From: Gloeopeniophorella convolvens
Lineage: Eukaryota > Basidiomycota > Agaricomycetes > Russulales
DNA length: 56,869 nt
Direction of reading: 5' to 3'
NCBI GenBank assembly: GCA_022496205.1
Contig: WTXD01000106.1
Coordinates: 1-56,869, forward strand
A model generated the notes under the pieces. The model was not told the DNA's origin. It saw only the letters and a program-made list of their open reading frames with translations, and ran no database searches. Made by a program: the position numbers and the translations under genes. Shown piece after piece: positions 56,397-56,869 of this stretch. The stretch's first letter is position 1, and every line of letters begins with the position of its first letter.

Positions 56397-56869
56397 CTCA
56401 GACTCGACTCAGTGGAAGCACCACCCCAAGTATTGCTTGAAGGACTCCATCTGATCCCTTACAACGACGACAATCGCCTAACTTTTGACCAAGCCTATCG
56501 ACGCTTCTTCGACAAATATTATCAAGTCCTTCATCGAATTATCCGACTCCAGTTTTACGACCCTCGCGCTCGTGTCCACGACTTTTCCACCGATACTCTA
56601 GTTCGCTCTGACTCTTGGCTCACTCCGGTCTTGACAAGACTTCGACGATCTCTCCCATTCGGACAACTTTTTGACAACGATCTACACCTTAGCCACTGGT
56701 TCAACGCTGAAAGGAATATCGTCCAAAGTGCTGTAGAAGAACAGCACCTCTTCTGGTTCCTTCAACGACCTAGCGGTGTACGCTGGGAACCCATCCAAAC
56801 CACCAATCTCTGGCTCGAACTCGAACTCTTCTGGTGGAATATCATCCAAGTCCACAAAGAGCATCTCAT
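56397..56869 (+). CDS. Second reading frame of the family A retrotransposon, partial
   Basis: Open from 56397 to the window edge in another frame, 86 bases after the previous stop. Contains Y-N-D-D-N-R-L-T-F-D-Q-A-Y-R-R-F-F and repeated tryptophan-rich blocks (W-F-N-A-E-R-N-I-V, L-F-W-F-L-Q-R-P, L-F-W-W-N-I-I). No protease or reverse-transcriptase motif is reached. A candidate intron with donor gtagaa near 56296 and acceptor ctcag near 56409 could join it to the preceding frame. Otherwise it is a separate protein or reached by recoding. Confidence 0.5.

Larger units (their letters stand above)
54097..56869 (+). mobile_element. LTR retrotransposon family A, 5' part (5' LTR 54097-54752), continues past the window
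   Basis: The 656-base LTR (TGTCATGAAC...TCCTGACA) equals the solo LTR at 9109 in length and nearly in sequence. TATA-like gtatataaga near 54545. Coding sequence follows the LTR, so this is the 5' end of a longer element on the plus strand. The five bases before it are ACTGG; a complete element should show ACTGG again after its 3' LTR. The sequence directly after the LTR (tttggacagtctc) is where the primer-binding site should be, but I could not match it to a tRNA end. Polymerase genes are expected beyond the right edge. Confidence 0.85.

Overview
The window looks like a transposon-dense, gene-decaying stretch of a filamentous basidiomycete genome, most likely an agaricomycete and perhaps a polypore. 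Real genes are split by short introns of about 46-70 bases (GT..AG). The mobile elements are typical of mushroom-forming fungi: a KDZ transposase, a Tnp2/CACTA-like transposase, Tc1 elements and several LTR families. There is a TET/JBP-like dioxygenase, a family I know to be expanded in these fungi together with KDZ elements. A complex I subunit gene of fungal type is also present. No prokaryotic operons, CRISPR arrays, rRNA or convincing tRNA genes were seen. All family assignments come from reading motifs; no search was run.

Layout, left to right. 1-3222 (-): large Tnp2/CACTA-like transposase gene, cut by the window edge. 3690-6447 (+): decayed KDZ transposase, followed by two satellite-like arrays (about 273-base units, then 70-base units) to 8.1 kb. 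9109-9764: solo LTR (family A) with perfect target duplication. 12.8-19.1 kb: a decayed cassette of a Reb1-type Myb gene (-) and an Spt5-like NGN/KOW gene (+), head to head, broken by an intact Tc1 element (13425-14716) and two solo LTRs (families B and C). 20.3-21.6 kb: broken PD-(D/E)XK-like gene. 21.7-23.5 kb: gag remnant. 24.3-26.3 kb (-): TET/JBP-like dioxygenase, divergent from a second Myb gene copy (26.9-28.3 kb) and a further Myb fragment. 29.6-34.8 kb (+): an eight-exon gene for an uncharacterised protein of about 1,480 residues. 38.0-42.9 kb: the best-preserved Myb/Spt5-like head-to-head cassette. 43.8-46.0 kb (-): second dioxygenase-fold candidate. 46.5-47.7 kb (-): another Reb1-type Myb gene. 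48.6-51.2 kb: SAM methyltransferase (-) divergent from a broken NDUFB8 gene (+). 53.4-53.9 kb: second family B solo LTR. 54.1 kb to the end: 5' LTR and first reading frames of a family A retrotransposon that runs off the window.

The most unusual feature is the repeated cassette. Three Myb copies share a divergent promoter region framed by an inverted repeat whose arms carry GGTTAGGGTGACC. Its TTAGGG core resembles sites bound by Myb/telobox proteins, so the Myb proteins may act on their own promoters. In two copies the partner is an Spt5-like factor; in the third the homology stops exactly at the outer arm and the partner is the TET/JBP-like enzyme. A DNA-binding factor, a transcription elongation-like factor and DNA-modifying-type dioxygenases repeated beside KDZ and Tnp2-like elements suggest a chromatin or transcription module that is being duplicated and is decaying. 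That is inference.
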